This document shows, in pieces, positions 8,141 through 17,836 of a DNA stretch of 64,000 nt. The stretch spans positions 812,285 to 876,284 of the forward strand of contig CAWBKF010000004.1 of NCBI GenBank assembly GCA_963789275.1, written 5' to 3'. Source of the DNA: DAHUYF01 sp963789275 (GTDB lineage: Bacteria > Pseudomonadota > Alphaproteobacteria > ATCC43930 > CGMCC-115725). A program made the translations under genes and the position numbers. A model generated the notes under the pieces. That model did no database searches. It was not told where the DNA came from and was given only the letters and a program-made list of their open reading frames with translations. Numbering within the stretch: the first letter of the stretch is position 1; the number at the start of each line of letters is the position of its first letter.

Positions 8141-9154
8141 CTACGCGCCGAGCGCCGCCGATATGGTGCTTCCCGCCGCGTCGGAAAGACACCCCAGCGC
8201 CGCGAGGCTCTGGCGCACCGCCAGATCGAGCGGCGTGTGCGGCTCCGGCCCGATCAGCGTCTCGAGCTTGCGGTTGTCGAGGCGGAGCGCGTCGCGCCAG
8301 AGATAACGCATCTCGATCATCTCGGCGAAGGTCTCGCTGAAGGGCGCGGCGAGGTAGAGCAGCGCCGCCGGGAAGGGCAGGATCGGCGCGCGCGGATTGC
8401 CGGCGACGCGGCGGATCGCCTCGGCGATCTCGACGCCCCGCTCGAGCCAATGCCCGGCGAAATGCACCACCTCCACCGGCGCGAGCCGCGCCTCGATCGC
8501 CGCCAGCCGCGCGATCGCCTGCGCGACATCCGGCAGATAGGCAAAGGCATGGCCGACTTCGCGGCGGCCGGGATAGATCACGAAGCGCACCGGCTTGCCC
8601 GGCCGCACCATGGCGGTGGTGAACCAGGAGCTCGGACCGTAGCCGCCGAAATAATCGCCGGCGCGCACCACCAGCGAGCGCACGCCATCGCGCGCGGCGC
8701 GCGCAAGGCGCTGCTCCATCTCGACGCGGACCCGGCCTTTGCGCGTCGCCGGATGCTGCGACGAGTGCTCGCCCAGCACCGCGCCGGCGTCGCGGCCGAA
8801 ATTGTAGATGTTCCCCGGCAGCACCAGCCGCAGGTCGCCGACGCGCGCGGCGGCGATCGAGCTCTCCAGCATCGGCAGGGCCAGCCCGCGCCAGTTGCGA
8901 TAGCCCGGCGGGTTGGCGGCATGCACCAGGAGGCGCGCGCCGCGTGCGGCGGCGACGACATCGCCGGCGCTGAGCGCGTCGCCCGCGACCCACTCCACCG
9001 GCCCGAGCCCGGCGAAGTCGCGCCGGGCGCGTGCCACGTCGCGGGTGAGCCCGCGCACCTGCCAGCCGGCGGCGATGAGTACCTTCGCCGTCTCGCTGCC
9101 GATGCCGCCGGTGGCGCCGATGATGAGCGCGGTGCGGGTGTCGGTGGTCGTCAT
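8141..9154 (-). CDS. NAD-dependent epimerase/dehydratase family protein
   Basis: A 337-residue extended SDR. The N-terminal GATGGIG motif binds NAD(P); 'LLVHAANPPGYRNW', 'LVLPGNIYNFG' and 'VVRAGDYFGGYG' match NAD-dependent epimerase/NmrA-like proteins. The usual YxxxK is not obvious, so catalysis is uncertain. The start at 9154 (MTTTDTRT) is supported by GGAGGACAGC immediately upstream; the longer frame from 9220 lacks this. It is divergent from a LysR gene and probably its target, with the SDR gene downstream in the same unit. Confidence 0.85.
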   Translation of the reverse strand: MTTTDTRTALIIGATGGIGSETAKVLIAAGWQVRGLTRDVARARRDFAGLGPVEWVAGDALSAGDVVAAARGARLLVHAANPPGYRNWRGLALPMLESSIAAARVGDLRLVLPGNIYNFGRDAGAVLGEHSSQHPATRKGRVRVEMEQRLARAARDGVRSLVVRAGDYFGGYGPSSWFTTAMVRPGKPVRFVIYPGRREVGHAFAYLPDVAQAIARLAAIEARLAPVEVVHFAGHWLERGVEIAEAIRRVAGNPRAPILPFPAALLYLAAPFSETFAEMIEMRYLWRDALRLDNRKLETLIGPEPHTPLDLAVRQSLAALGCLSDAAGSTISAALGA

Positions 9155-9235
9155 GCTGTCCTCCGGGGCTTGCGTCTCCCCAGAAGATGGTCTGTCGGGC
9201 GATAAACGAAAATTAGGCAATCTCGTCTAGTTGAT

Positions 9236-9249
9236 ATACATTTTTGTAT
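9236..9249. promoter_or_regulatory. Dyad overlapping the LysR start codon
   Basis: ATACA-TTTT-TGTAT is a 5-bp inverted repeat that includes the first bases of the LysR start codon at 9248. The divergent intergenic region is unusually AT-rich here. It may be an autoregulatory site; no Shine-Dalgarno motif is seen before this start. Confidence 0.35.
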
Positions 9250-10162
9250 GACTACCGCCACCGAGCCCGGCTGGGAGCTCTACCGCTCGTTCCTTGCGGT
9301 GCTGCGCCACGGCAGCCTGTCGGCGGCGGCGCGCCGGCTGCGGCTGACGCAGCCGACCATCGGCCGACATGTCGCGGCGCTGGAGGCGGCGCTCGGCGTC
9401 GCGCTTTTCACACGCTCGCCGGGCGGCCTGGCGCCGACGCCGGCGGCGCTCGGCCTTGCCACCCATGCCGAGGCGATGGAAGCGGCAGCCGAGGCCTTGC
9501 GCCGCGCCGCTTCGGGCGAGGCCGGCGACGAGCGCGGCACGGTGCGGCTCACCGCCAGCGAGATCATGGGCGCCGAAGTGCTGCCGGCGATGCTGGCGGA
9601 TTTCCGCGTGCGCCATCCGGAGATCGCGCTCGAGCTCGTGCTCAGCAACCGCAGCGAGGATCTGTTGCGGCGCGAGGCCGATATCGCGCTGCGCATGGCG
9701 CGCCCGCGCCAGGCGGCGCTGACGGCGCGGCGCATCGGCACGGTAGGCATCGGGCTTTACGCGCACCACCGTCATGTCGAGGCGTTCGGCCTGCCGCGGA
9801 GCCTCGAGGAGCTCGCCCGTCACCCCATCATCGGCTTCGACCGCGACGACAGCTCCTGGCGCAGCCTCGGCGATCTCGGCTTCCCGGTGACGCGTGAGCT
9901 CTTCGCCTTTCGCGCCGACAGCGATCTGGCCCAGCTTGCCGCGCTGCGCGCCGGCCTCGGCGTCGGCGGCTGCCAGCACGCCATCGCGCGCCGCGCGCCT
10001 GATCTGGTGCCGGTGCTGCCGCGCGCCGTCAGCTTCTCGCTCGAGATGTGGCTTGCCATGCACGAGGATCTGCGCGCCAGCCGGCGCGTGCGCCTGCTCT
10101 TCGATCACCTGGCCGCGGCGCTGGCCGGCTACGCGGCGCTCACAGCGCCAGCATCAAGGTGA
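9248..10162 (+). CDS. LysR-family transcriptional regulator
   Basis: A 304-residue LysR-type regulator. The winged helix-turn-helix occupies residues about 8-66 ('FLAVLRHGSLSAAARRLRLT', 'QPTIGRHVAALEAALG', 'LFTRSPGGLAPTPA'), followed by a substrate-binding domain starting near residue 95 ('GTVRLTASEIMGAEVLP'). It is divergent from the epimerase-SDR pair and probably regulates it in response to an unknown small molecule. The 3' end overlaps the 3' end of the hupE-like gene by 23 bases. Confidence 0.92.
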   Translation: MTTATEPGWELYRSFLAVLRHGSLSAAARRLRLTQPTIGRHVAALEAALGVALFTRSPGGLAPTPAALGLATHAEAMEAAAEALRRAASGEAGDERGTVRLTASEIMGAEVLPAMLADFRVRHPEIALELVLSNRSEDLLRREADIALRMARPRQAALTARRIGTVGIGLYAHHRHVEAFGLPRSLEELARHPIIGFDRDDSSWRSLGDLGFPVTRELFAFRADSDLAQLAALRAGLGVGGCQHAIARRAPDLVPVLPRAVSFSLEMWLAMHEDLRASRRVRLLFDHLAAALAGYAALTAPASR

Positions 10163-10754
10163 CGCCGATGCCGGCGATCGCCGCGGCGCCGATCGGCAGC
10201 AGCCGCTGGCCGATCCGGCTCTCCGCCGCGACGCCGAGTCCGACGCCGATCGCCTGCAGCATGATTGTGGCGCAGAGGAAACCCAGCGCATAAAGCGCCG
10301 GCGTGGCGCTGTCCGGCATCTCGACGCCATGGGCGTAGCCATGGGCAAGGCCGAACAATCCCACCACCACCGCGCCGATAGCGAGCCGCGGCCGTGCCGC
10401 CACGGCGAGCAGCACGCCCAGCACGGCGACGGAGAGGGCGATGCCGTCCTCGCTGCCGGGCAGGCTCACCCCCGCCAGCGCCAGCGCCGCACCCAAGGTC
10501 ATCAGCACCGCGAAGAGACCCGGCAGCAGCCACACCGCGCGCCGGCCGTTCAGCGCCGCCCACAGGCCGATGGCGATCATCGCCGTGATGTGGTCGACGC
10601 CACTGAACGGGTGGGCGAAGCCGTCGCTCCAGCCGCCGCTGCCGATGCCGTTGCGATGTCCCCAGGCGGGCGCCGCCGCCAGCGCGTAAAGCCCGGTCCA
10701 GGCGGTGCCGCCGAACAGCAGCAGCACGACGTGTCCCATTCGGCTCGACCGCAT
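10140..10754 (-). CDS. HupE/UreJ family membrane protein
   Basis: A 204-residue inner-membrane protein with a leader (about residues 6-30) and six or so hydrophobic segments. The family signature 'HPFSGVDHITAMIAIGLWAA' in the first mature helix carries the His/Asp residues thought to bind Ni2+ or Co2+, and 'GLAHGYAHGVEMP' is the second conserved His-rich segment. HupE/UreJ proteins import nickel or related metals for hydrogenase, urease or B12 enzymes. No such enzyme lies next to it, so the destination of the metal is unknown. Confidence 0.9.
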   Translation of the reverse strand: MRSSRMGHVVLLLFGGTAWTGLYALAAAPAWGHRNGIGSGGWSDGFAHPFSGVDHITAMIAIGLWAALNGRRAVWLLPGLFAVLMTLGAALALAGVSLPGSEDGIALSVAVLGVLLAVAARPRLAIGAVVVGLFGLAHGYAHGVEMPDSATPALYALGFLCATIMLQAIGVGLGVAAESRIGQRLLPIGAAAIAGIGVTLMLAL

Positions 10755-10933
10755 TCCCGCTCTCCGCTGCGCAGATACCGCCGGGATCGAAGCAAGATCG
10801 GGGCCAGGGCGCTTGCCCGCCGGGGGAGTGGACCAGGGCGGCCCGGTCGCCGATCAACCGGGCAGGGTGCGAGATAATTGGGCAGGGATGCGTCGAAACA
10901 ATTCACCCTGGCGCCGGTCGAACAAGACGAAGG

Positions 10934-12145
10934 TCAGCGCAGGCGGTCGACCGTAAACAGCTCCTGCGCGCGGCCGACGCCGCGCAGCGCATAGCGGCCG
11001 ACGGAGACGAAGCCGACGCGCGCCGCGGGGCCTGCCGCCGCCACGAAGGCTTCGGACAGCAGCACCGGCTGCTCGGCCGAGCGGCACATCGCGGCGATGC
11101 GGCTCGCCAGGTTCACCGCCGGACCGACGATGGTGAAGTCCAAGCGCGTGACGCTGCCGATATTGCCGTAGAACATCGCGCCGGCATGGAGGCCGAGATA
11201 GAACTCGGTCGTCGGCAGGAAGCTGCCGGCGCGGCGCGCATTGAGCGCGGCGACGTGGTGCTGCGCCGTCTCGGCCGCGGCGAGCGCCTGGGCGCAGGCG
11301 CGTCCAGGCTCGTCGGCCGGGAAGATGGCGAGAATGCCGTCGCCGATCAGCTTCAGCACGTCGCCGCCTTCGCCTGAGATCGCCGAAATGATCGCGTCGG
11401 CGTAGTCGTTGAGGAACGGGATGATCTGCTCCGGCGCCGCCGCGTCGGAGATCCGGGTATAGCCCCTGAGATCGCTGAACCAGATCACCGCGCTGATCTT
11501 CTCGGCGACGCCGCGGCCGATGCCGCCGCGCAACACCCGTCGGCCGGCGTCGCGGCCGAGATAGGTCTCGACCAGAGTCGCGGCGATCCGCGCCAGCGAC
11601 GCCGACTTCATGGCGAGGCCGAGCGCGGCGCTCAGCCGGCGCAAGGCGGCAACATCCTGCTCGGTGAAACCCGCGGCGGCGTCTGTTGCCCACGAGGAAT
11701 AGATACAATCCATTTCGCCGATGACGCCATCGGCGGCAAAGCGATGGATCAGCGCGACGTAGTCGACCATGCCGGCCGCGCGCCATTCGCCCAGGCTGCT
11801 GGCCGGCGCCATTCCCGCCGCATCGAGGCGCAGCCGGAGCATGCGCTCGCCCGATTCGATCAGGCGGTAGAAGGCGCTGCTCCGCCACTTCTCGGCGGCT
11901 TCGCCTTCCTTGGTCGGTCCGTATTCGACGCTATCCGCCGCCTCCGGCGTATCCGAGCGCCAGCGAAAGGCCCGCCCCTCGTGGATCGGGTGGAGCGTGT
12001 CGACCAGCACCAGCGCCCGCGCCACCGGCAGGCCGGCGCTGCGAGCGCGGCGGCAAAACTCGCCGAGCAGCGCCGTCTCCGGCGCGCCGGCGAGGCCTGC
12101 CTCGACCAGCCACTCGGCAAGCCGCGTGACATCGTCATGGTCCAT
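10934..12145 (-). CDS. Adenylate/guanylate cyclase domain protein
   Basis: A 403-residue class III nucleotide cyclase. The C-terminal catalytic domain starts near residue 215: 'VIWFSDLRGYTRISD' supplies the first metal-binding Asp, 'VLKLIGDGILAIFP' the second, and 'FTIVGPAVNLASRIAAMC' the N-x-x-x-R transition-state pair. The N-terminal 200 residues have no transmembrane segment and may be a sensor domain of unknown type. The start at 12145 (MDHDDVTRLAEWL) leaves 13 bases after the MFS stop, so the two are probably co-transcribed. It would make cAMP or cGMP in response to a cytoplasmic signal. Confidence 0.88.
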   Translation of the reverse strand: MDHDDVTRLAEWLVEAGLAGAPETALLGEFCRRARSAGLPVARALVLVDTLHPIHEGRAFRWRSDTPEAADSVEYGPTKEGEAAEKWRSSAFYRLIESGERMLRLRLDAAGMAPASSLGEWRAAGMVDYVALIHRFAADGVIGEMDCIYSSWATDAAAGFTEQDVAALRRLSAALGLAMKSASLARIAATLVETYLGRDAGRRVLRGGIGRGVAEKISAVIWFSDLRGYTRISDAAAPEQIIPFLNDYADAIISAISGEGGDVLKLIGDGILAIFPADEPGRACAQALAAAETAQHHVAALNARRAGSFLPTTEFYLGLHAGAMFYGNIGSVTRLDFTIVGPAVNLASRIAAMCRSAEQPVLLSEAFVAAAGPAARVGFVSVGRYALRGVGRAQELFTVDRLR

Positions 12146-12158
12146 CCTGGCCCTGATC

Positions 12159-13332
12159 TTAGGTAGGCGCGCGGCGCCAGCCAACCGTCAGCGCGAGGAA
12201 GGCAGCGAAGAGCAGGGCGAAGGCGGCGATGAGTCCGTCGGGGTTCCACAGATCCATGGCGATGCCGCCGAGGCTCGGCCCCAGTAGCGAGCCCAGGCCA
12301 TAGGCGATGATGAGCGCGGCGTTGGCGCTGATCATCTCGGCGCCGCGAAAGCGCGCCCCGGCCATGGCAAGCGCCACGGGATAGATGCCGGCGGCGAGCC
12401 CGCCCCACAGGAGCACGGCGGCGAAGATGGCGACGCTGCCCGCTTGGGCGGCGAGCGGCAGCAGCGCTGCGCCGGCGAGTCCAGCGAGCGCGCAGAGCCG
12501 CAGCACCCCCAGCCGGGCCATCTTGTCGGAGAGCCAGCCGATTGGCAGCTGCAGCGCCATCGAGCCTATGCCGATCGCCGTCAGCAGCGCCGCCGCCGGC
12601 GCCCGGCCAAGCCCGACACGCACCCCCCAGATCGGCAGGAGGGCGAGCGTCGTCGCCTCGAACAGCCCGTAAAGCGCCACCGTCAGCACCAGGAGGGGCG
12701 CTTTGGCGAAAATCGCCAGCGCGCTGCCTGAAGGCTCGCGGCCGAGGCTGCGGGCGAGATCGCCGATGCCGATCAGCGGCAGCGCGGCCAGCGCGGTGAC
12801 GCCGGTGCCGACCAGGAATGGCGCCCAACCGTCGATGCCGGTAAGCGCCAGCAGCAGCGGCCCCAGCGCGAAGCCGCCGGCGAGTGCTGCGACATAGAAT
12901 CCGACGACGCGTCCGCGATGCTCGTCGCCGGCCAGCAGGTTGATCCAGGCCTCGCCCGCCGTGAAAAGGCTGGAGCCGGCGATGCCGAGCAGCAGGCGCA
13001 AGGCGAACCAGGCGGCGAGCCCATCGAACAGCTTCATCGGCAGAAAGCAGAGGATGTCGAGAGCGAGGCAAGCGAGCAGCAAGGCGCGGATGCCGATCCG
13101 CCGCACCAGGCGTGGCGTCCAGAGCGGGCCGACGATGACGCCGAGATAACCCGCCGCCGCGTTGAGGCCGGTGACGCTGGTTTCGGTGCCGCGCGCCTCG
13201 AGGAGCAGCGAGAACAGCGGCGTGCTGAAGCCGACGCCGGCGCCGAAGATCGCCACCGCCGCGATCGCCGCGGCCAGGCTCCGCCGCCGCTGCAGCCGCC
13301 GTCAGCGGCGCTGCCGGCACGCGCTCGGTCAT
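12159..13332 (-). CDS. MFS transporter with a frame break near its start
   Basis: An inner-membrane transporter of about 390 residues with 12 hydrophobic segments. It resembles the YcaD/MFS_1 group ('GEAWINLLAGDEHRGRVV', 'GWLSDKMARLGVLRLC', 'YGLGSLLGPSLGGIAMD'). The likely start is the ATG at 13332, which has GGAGGAGACAGCG just upstream and begins MTERVPAAPLTAA. That frame does not continue into the transporter: the frame carrying 'RRRSLAAAIAAVAIFGAGVG' (first helix) is shifted by one base. One extra base between about 13275 and 13300, inside a GCGGC repeat, explains this. The longest unbroken frame starts only with a GTG at 13256, inside the first helix, and is unlikely to be the true start. 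Confidence 0.8.
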
Positions 13333-13419
13333 CTCGCTGTCTCCTCCCGAGCCGGTAGCGCGTCGCGCAGTGCCTCGGCTATGCTCGCGCGAGAGAAGCA
13401 GAATCGCAGGAGGAAAGCC

Positions 13420-14245
13420 ATGGCCGAGCCCGCCGTGCTCTATGACGTCAAGGACGCCATCGCCACCGTCACCTTCAACCGCCCCGATCGGCTCAACGCC
13501 TTCAACGCCGAGATGGAGACGGGGCTGCGCGACGCGATGGCGCAGGCGGCGCGCGATCCGGCCGTGCGCGTCATCATCCTCACCGGCGCCGGGCCGCGGC
13601 TTCTGCGCCGGCGCCGATATGGAGCGGCTCGCCGGCGCCGCCGGCTCGGGCGGTGCCACGATCCCGCGCGAGGCGCCGCTGCCGCTCGATCTCGGCGGTC
13701 CCGTGCGCGCCGATTTCCAGCATCGCTACAGCTATTTCCCGACCATTCCCAAGCCGGTCATCGGCGCGATCAACGGCCCGGCGGCCGGGCTCGGCTTCGT
13801 CTTCGCCTGCTATTGCGATCTGCGCTTTGCCGGCAGCGAGGCGATCTTCACTACCGCCTTCTCGCGCCGCGGCCTCATCGCCGAATACGGCCTCGCCTGG
13901 CTGCTGCCGCGACTGGTGGGGCCGGGCCAGGCCGCCGATCTGCTGTTCTCGGCGCGCCGGCTCGGCGCCGAGGAAGCGCAGCACCTCGGCCTCGTCAACC
14001 GCGTCTTCCCCCAGGCGGAGTTCACCGCGCGCGTGCGCGACTATGCCGCCGAGCTCGCCGGCGCCGTCTCGCCGCGCTCGATGCGCGTCATGAAGCGGCA
14101 GCTCTGGGAGGGGATGCTGAGCGGCCTCGGCGCCTCGGTCGAGCTCGCCAATGAAGAGATGCGCGGCAGCTTCCTCAGCGAGGATTTCAAGGAAGGCGTC
14201 GCGCATTTCGTCGAGAAGCGCCCGGCCCGGTTCACTGGAAAATAG
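13420..14245 (+). CDS. Enoyl-CoA hydratase/isomerase (crotonase), one frame break
   Basis: A crotonase-superfamily enzyme of about 274 residues, likely hydrating enoyl-CoA esters. The start at 13420 has AGGAGG 7 bases upstream. Frame one gives 'AIATVTFNRPDRLNAFNAEM' and 'VRVIILTGAG'; frame two continues with 'GRGFCAGADMERLAG' (oxyanion-hole loop and CoA pocket) and 'VIGAINGPAAGLGF', then 'AFSRRGLIAEYGLAWLLP'. The shift is one extra base in a GGGCC run near 13590. 'RVMKRQLWEG' near the C-terminus is common in this family. It converges with the methyltransferase-like gene and stands apart from the fadAB pair 10 kb away. Confidence 0.87.
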
Positions 14246-14271
14246 GCGGCGCCTCGGCGCGCTGCCGCGCG

Positions 14272-15087
14272 CTACTTCGCGACAAACGCCGCCGTCACCG
14301 TGCAGGCCTTCAGCGCCTCGCGGTCCTCGCGCGGCAGGCGGTAGCGCAGCGCAAAGCGGCGCCAACGCAGCGCCAGTTCGTCGGGCGTGATCGCCGGATC
14401 CAGCGCGGCGAGCTGCACCACGTTCTCGCGCAGCGATTGCGGGCCGATGAACAGCGATCGCCCCGCCGCCCCCTCGATCGCCGCCGCTTCGGCGCGCGCC
14501 AGCGCGTCGTCGACGAAGGCCGCCCAATTGACCGCGAGGCAGCCGCCCGGCGCCAAGGCCGCCGCGCATTCTTGCCAGAACCCCGGCTCGAAGCTGGCCA
14601 TGCCGCGCCCGTCATAGAGGTCGGCGAAGATCACGTCATAGGCGTGGGCCGCATCGGCGACGAAATCCTGCGCATCGGCCTCGACGACCGCCGCGTTGAT
14701 GTGGAAGAAGCGGCGGGCGATGTCGATCACCGTGCGGTCGCGCTCGACCACGGTGACCGCGCAGTCCGGCAGATAGGCCCGGAGGTGGCGCAGCATGGCG
14801 CCGCCGCCGAGCCCGAGCACCAGCGCCGTCCGCGGCCGCGCCGCCAGCGCCAGCGCGACCAGCATCAGCCGCTCATAGTGGAAGATCAGCCGCTCGGGAT
14901 GCAGCAGATCCATGCCGGACTGCTCGGTGAGCTGCCCGCCCTCGCCGATGGCACCGAGGATGCGGGTGATGCGCACGCCCTCGGTCATGTCGACGACGAA
15001 CAGCGAGGAGCGGAAGCGCGGCGTGCGCCGCAGTTGCTGGATGCGGCAGCCCGTGCCGTATTGCTCGATGATGCGCTCGCGCAGCAT
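14272..15087 (-). CDS. Spermidine synthase-like SAM-fold protein
   Basis: A 271-residue protein of the polyamine synthase/methyltransferase fold. The nucleotide-binding glycine loop is 'ALVLGLGGGAMLRHLRAY', the acidic residue at the end of the next strand is in 'VTVVERDRTVIDIA', and 'VIFADLYDGRGM' matches the catalytic-loop position. 'EQSGMDLLHPERLIFHYERL' resembles the SpeE active-site entrance. Many such short homologues have no proven spermidine synthase activity, so aminopropyl transfer is only possible. The gene starts 15 bases after the Nudix stop and is probably co-transcribed with it. Confidence 0.75.
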   Translation of the reverse strand: MLRERIIEQYGTGCRIQQLRRTPRFRSSLFVVDMTEGVRITRILGAIGEGGQLTEQSGMDLLHPERLIFHYERLMLVALALAARPRTALVLGLGGGAMLRHLRAYLPDCAVTVVERDRTVIDIARRFFHINAAVVEADAQDFVADAAHAYDVIFADLYDGRGMASFEPGFWQECAAALAPGGCLAVNWAAFVDDALARAEAAAIEGAAGRSLFIGPQSLRENVVQLAALDPAITPDELALRWRRFALRYRLPREDREALKACTVTAAFVAK

Positions 15088-15102
15088 GCGGAGACGAAGG
15101 CG

Positions 15103-15756
15103 CTAGCGCGCGGGCACGCCGTGGCGGACGAGCGAGCGGCGGCCGCGATGCCAGTAGAGCGGCGGGGCCTCCGGCGCCGCGTCGCGCCAGGCCGCGACGG
15201 CGCAGCGCAGCATGAATTTGGTGACGTTCTGCGTCGGCGCCGGCGGCTCGTCCTCGACCGGATGCCATTGGAGATCGTCGAGCTCCTCGCAGGGCACCAG
15301 CTTGCCGGCGGCGTAGCGGCCATCGGCGAGGAAGAAGCGTGCATGGAAGCGGATCGGCGAGGCGGTCGGCGTGATCGCGCGGCCGACCAGCCGCAGCAGC
15401 GCCGGCGCCGGCGCGAGCCCCAGCGCGCGGTAGGCTTCCTCGACCGGCGTGAGCGTGCCCTTGTCCTTCTCGGCGCCGCGCGGGGTCTCGCCGACCACCA
15501 GCCCGGTCTCCTCGAAGGTCTCGCGCAGCGCCGCATGCTTCAGGGCGAGAAACGCCGGCGCGGGATCGGCGCGCTCGCCCGTCCAGCGGCGCGCATCCTC
15601 GGGGATGACGCGGCCGCCGGGAAAGACGTACCGTCCCGGCATGAAGCGCGCGCCCGTGCCGCGCCGGCCGAGCAGCACCTCGAGCCCCGAGCCGCGCGCG
15701 CGCAGCAGGATGAGGCTCGCCGCGTCGCGCGGCTTCACCGGCTTCTTCTTCTCCAT
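15103..15756 (-). CDS. Nudix hydrolase
   Basis: A 217-residue hydrolase of nucleoside-diphosphate-linked compounds. The Nudix box is split in the manner of the long-loop subgroup: GGR at 'YVFPGGRVIPEDARRW', then 'LKHAALRETFEETGLVV' with the REx2EExG helix that binds Mg2+. The insertion between the two halves is typical of NUDT7/CoA-pyrophosphatase-like or NUDT19-like members, so acyl-CoA or CoA is a plausible substrate. The start has GGGAGGAC just upstream. It heads a two-gene unit with the spermidine-synthase-like gene. Confidence 0.88.
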   Translation of the reverse strand: MEKKKPVKPRDAASLILLRARGSGLEVLLGRRGTGARFMPGRYVFPGGRVIPEDARRWTGERADPAPAFLALKHAALRETFEETGLVVGETPRGAEKDKGTLTPVEEAYRALGLAPAPALLRLVGRAITPTASPIRFHARFFLADGRYAAGKLVPCEELDDLQWHPVEDEPPAPTQNVTKFMLRCAVAAWRDAAPEAPPLYWHRGRRSLVRHGVPAR

Positions 15757-15897
15757 GTCCTCCCTCGTCCGGTTTTTTGCCGCGGCAGTAGATCATGGCG
15801 CAAGCGGCCGCGCAAACCGATCCCGCCGCCGCGCCGAGGATGGTGCCGGCGGCGATCGCCTTGTATAACCGCGGACGGCAGCAGAGGCAGCCGACCC

Positions 15898-16770
15898 GTG
15901 GCCTATACCCTCTCCGTCATCTCCGACGAGATCGCGCCCGATATCGATACGGCGATCCGCTTTGCGCGCGAGCACGATCTCCACCATCTCGATCTGCGCT
16001 CGATCGACGGGCGCAACCTCATCGACGTCGAGGACGACGCGCTGGCGGCGCTGGCGCGGAAGCTGCGGGCGGCCGGGCTCCAAATCGCCTGCCTCGCCTC
16101 GCCGCTGCTCAAATGGCTGCCGCCGGGCAGCACGCATCCGCCGCAACGCCACGACGCCTTCGGCTTCGATGCCGGCGCCGTCGACGAGACGCGGCACTTC
16201 CGCCGCTGCTTCGAGATCTGCGAGCGCCTCGGCACGCGCCGCGTGCGGATCTTCAGCTATCTCGCCTATGACGGCTTCGCGCCCGGCGATCTCGCCCGGC
16301 CGCTCGCGGCGCTGCTCGAGCTTGCCGAGCGTCATGATTGCCTGCTGCTGCTGGAGAACGAGCCGGTCTGCAACATCGCCACCGCCGCGGCGCTCCGCGA
16401 TCTCGTCGCCGGCATCGCGCATCCGCGGTTGCGCGCCCTCTTCGATCTCGGCAATCTCCAGGCGATGGGCGCGCCGCCCGGCGCCGCCGAGATCGCCGCG
16501 CTGGCGCCCTGGATCGGCTACATCCACATCAAGGATTACGCGCCGGGGCGCGGCATGGTGCCGCTCGGCGAGGGTGCCGCCGATCATCGCCGGGCACTGG
16601 CGATCATCGCCGCCGGCGCGACGCTCGAGGCGATTCCGCTGGCGCTCGAGACGCATCTGCCGGCACAAGGCTGGGCGGCGAGCGCCGCCTCGCTCGTCGC
16701 GCTGCGCGCCCTGCTGGCGGAGCTTCCGGCCCGCGCCGATGTCAAAACGGCAGATGGACCGTCAGGTTGA
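15898..16770 (+). CDS. Sugar phosphate isomerase/epimerase (AP endonuclease 2 fold)
   Basis: A 290-residue TIM-barrel protein. 'YTLSVISDEIAPDIDTAIRF' opens the barrel; 'LLLLENEPVCNIATAAALRD', 'LRALFDLGNLQAMG' and 'IGYIHIKDYAPGRGMVPLG' carry the metal-binding Glu, Asp, His and Glu positions of the family, and 'LALETHLPAQG' the last ligand. Related enzymes isomerise or epimerise sugars and inositol derivatives. The GTG at 15898 is the likely start, with GAGG 11 bases upstream; a longer open frame upstream overlaps the divergent Nudix gene. Its 3' end overlaps the LpxR-like gene by 29 bases. Confidence 0.82.
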   Translation: MAYTLSVISDEIAPDIDTAIRFAREHDLHHLDLRSIDGRNLIDVEDDALAALARKLRAAGLQIACLASPLLKWLPPGSTHPPQRHDAFGFDAGAVDETRHFRRCFEICERLGTRRVRIFSYLAYDGFAPGDLARPLAALLELAERHDCLLLLENEPVCNIATAAALRDLVAGIAHPRLRALFDLGNLQAMGAPPGAAEIAALAPWIGYIHIKDYAPGRGMVPLGEGAADHRRALAIIAAGATLEAIPLALETHLPAQGWAASAASLVALRALLAELPARADVKTADGPSG

Positions 16771-17795
16771 GCGAGCCGTAGTGATCGCCGCCGGTCTGGT
16801 GGACGAATTCCGGGCTGCGCCAGATATAGCTGTAGGCGAGGCGGAAATGGTCGTAGAAGACCGCGAGGCCGGCCTCGAGATCGCCCACCGCGGGATACTT
16901 CTCGACGCTGGGGCTCGATTTGAAATCATTGCCGTCGAGGAAGATGTTGTGCGCGACGGCGCGCGCCTCGGTGCCGAGGAACGTGTAGAAGCCCCATTTG
17001 CCGGTCATCCGGCTCGGGTTGATGTAATCGGCGCCGGTGTTGAGGTCGATATGCGGCGGCCCGTAATCCGCGCGCAGATTGCGCCCCAGCCGCAGCATGC
17101 CGCCGGCGCCGGCATAGTCATAGACATTGCCGACGCGCAGATCCCATTGCGGGATCGCGTCCCACCCCCAGGCGTCGTCGCTCTCGCCGTGGTAGCGCCA
17201 TTTATGCTGATAGAAGAGATCGAGCGTCGGCTCGTCGTGGAGCTGCGCGTGCCAGCCGGCAAACGGCGAGACGTCGATCAGCAGGTGGAAGCGGGTCTGC
17301 GTCGCATTGGCGAGCGAGCCAGGCCCGACCAGGCCGAGCTTGAGCTCGAGATCGTCGTAGCGGTCGATGCCGTCGGTGGCGGTGCCGGGCGTGTCCTGCA
17401 TCAGCCCGGCGCCGCCATAGAGCCAGCCGGCATAGGGCCGGTCGCGCGGGTCGGGATTGACCAGCGCCGGGTTCTGCGGCGTGTAGATGTTCTGGCCGAG
17501 CGGGATCAGATTGTAGCGCCGCGACACATCCGTGGCGTCGGGGAAGATCGAGCGGGAACCAGCTGAAAGGCTGCTCCCAGAACGGGTCATGCACATCGCC
17601 CGACGTGCCGGAGAAGCGGATGCCATGGGTGTAGTGCCGGTCATGATTGTGCGGCGCCCAGTAATCATCCTCCTCGAGCACGGTCGCGGTCCAGTCATTG
17701 TCCACCGGTGCCGCCTGCTGCGCACGCGTCGGTGCCGCGGCGAGGAGCAAGGGTGCCGCGAGGAGCGCCGCGGCGACGCTGTGGCCCGGACCCAT
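16742..17795 (-). CDS. LpxR-like lipid A deacylase family protein (DUF2219), one frame break
   Basis: An outer-membrane protein of about 350 residues. The first frame gives a signal peptide (MGPGHSVAAALLAAPLLLAA) and the conserved 'NDWTATVLEEDDYWAPHNHD' then 'RHYTHGIRFSGT', which matches the LpxR N-terminus with its active-site Asn, Asp and His region. The second frame continues 'IFPDATDVSRRYNLIPLGQN', 'IYTPQNPALVNPDPRDRPY' and 'AGWLYGG'. One extra base near 17548 separates them. The C-terminus ends with 'SLNLTVHLPF', a typical last beta strand with terminal Phe recognised by the BAM machinery. Members remove the 3' acyloxyacyl group of lipid A; whether this one does is not shown. Confidence 0.82.
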
Positions 17796-17836
17796 CTTGC
17801 CCCCTCGATGAACGCGTCACCGCAACCGCGTGCCGA

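Noticed and set aside
13256..13332. GTG at 13256 as the start of the MFS transporter
   Set aside because: It falls inside the first membrane helix; the ATG at 13332 has a strong ribosome site and one extra base explains the frame difference.
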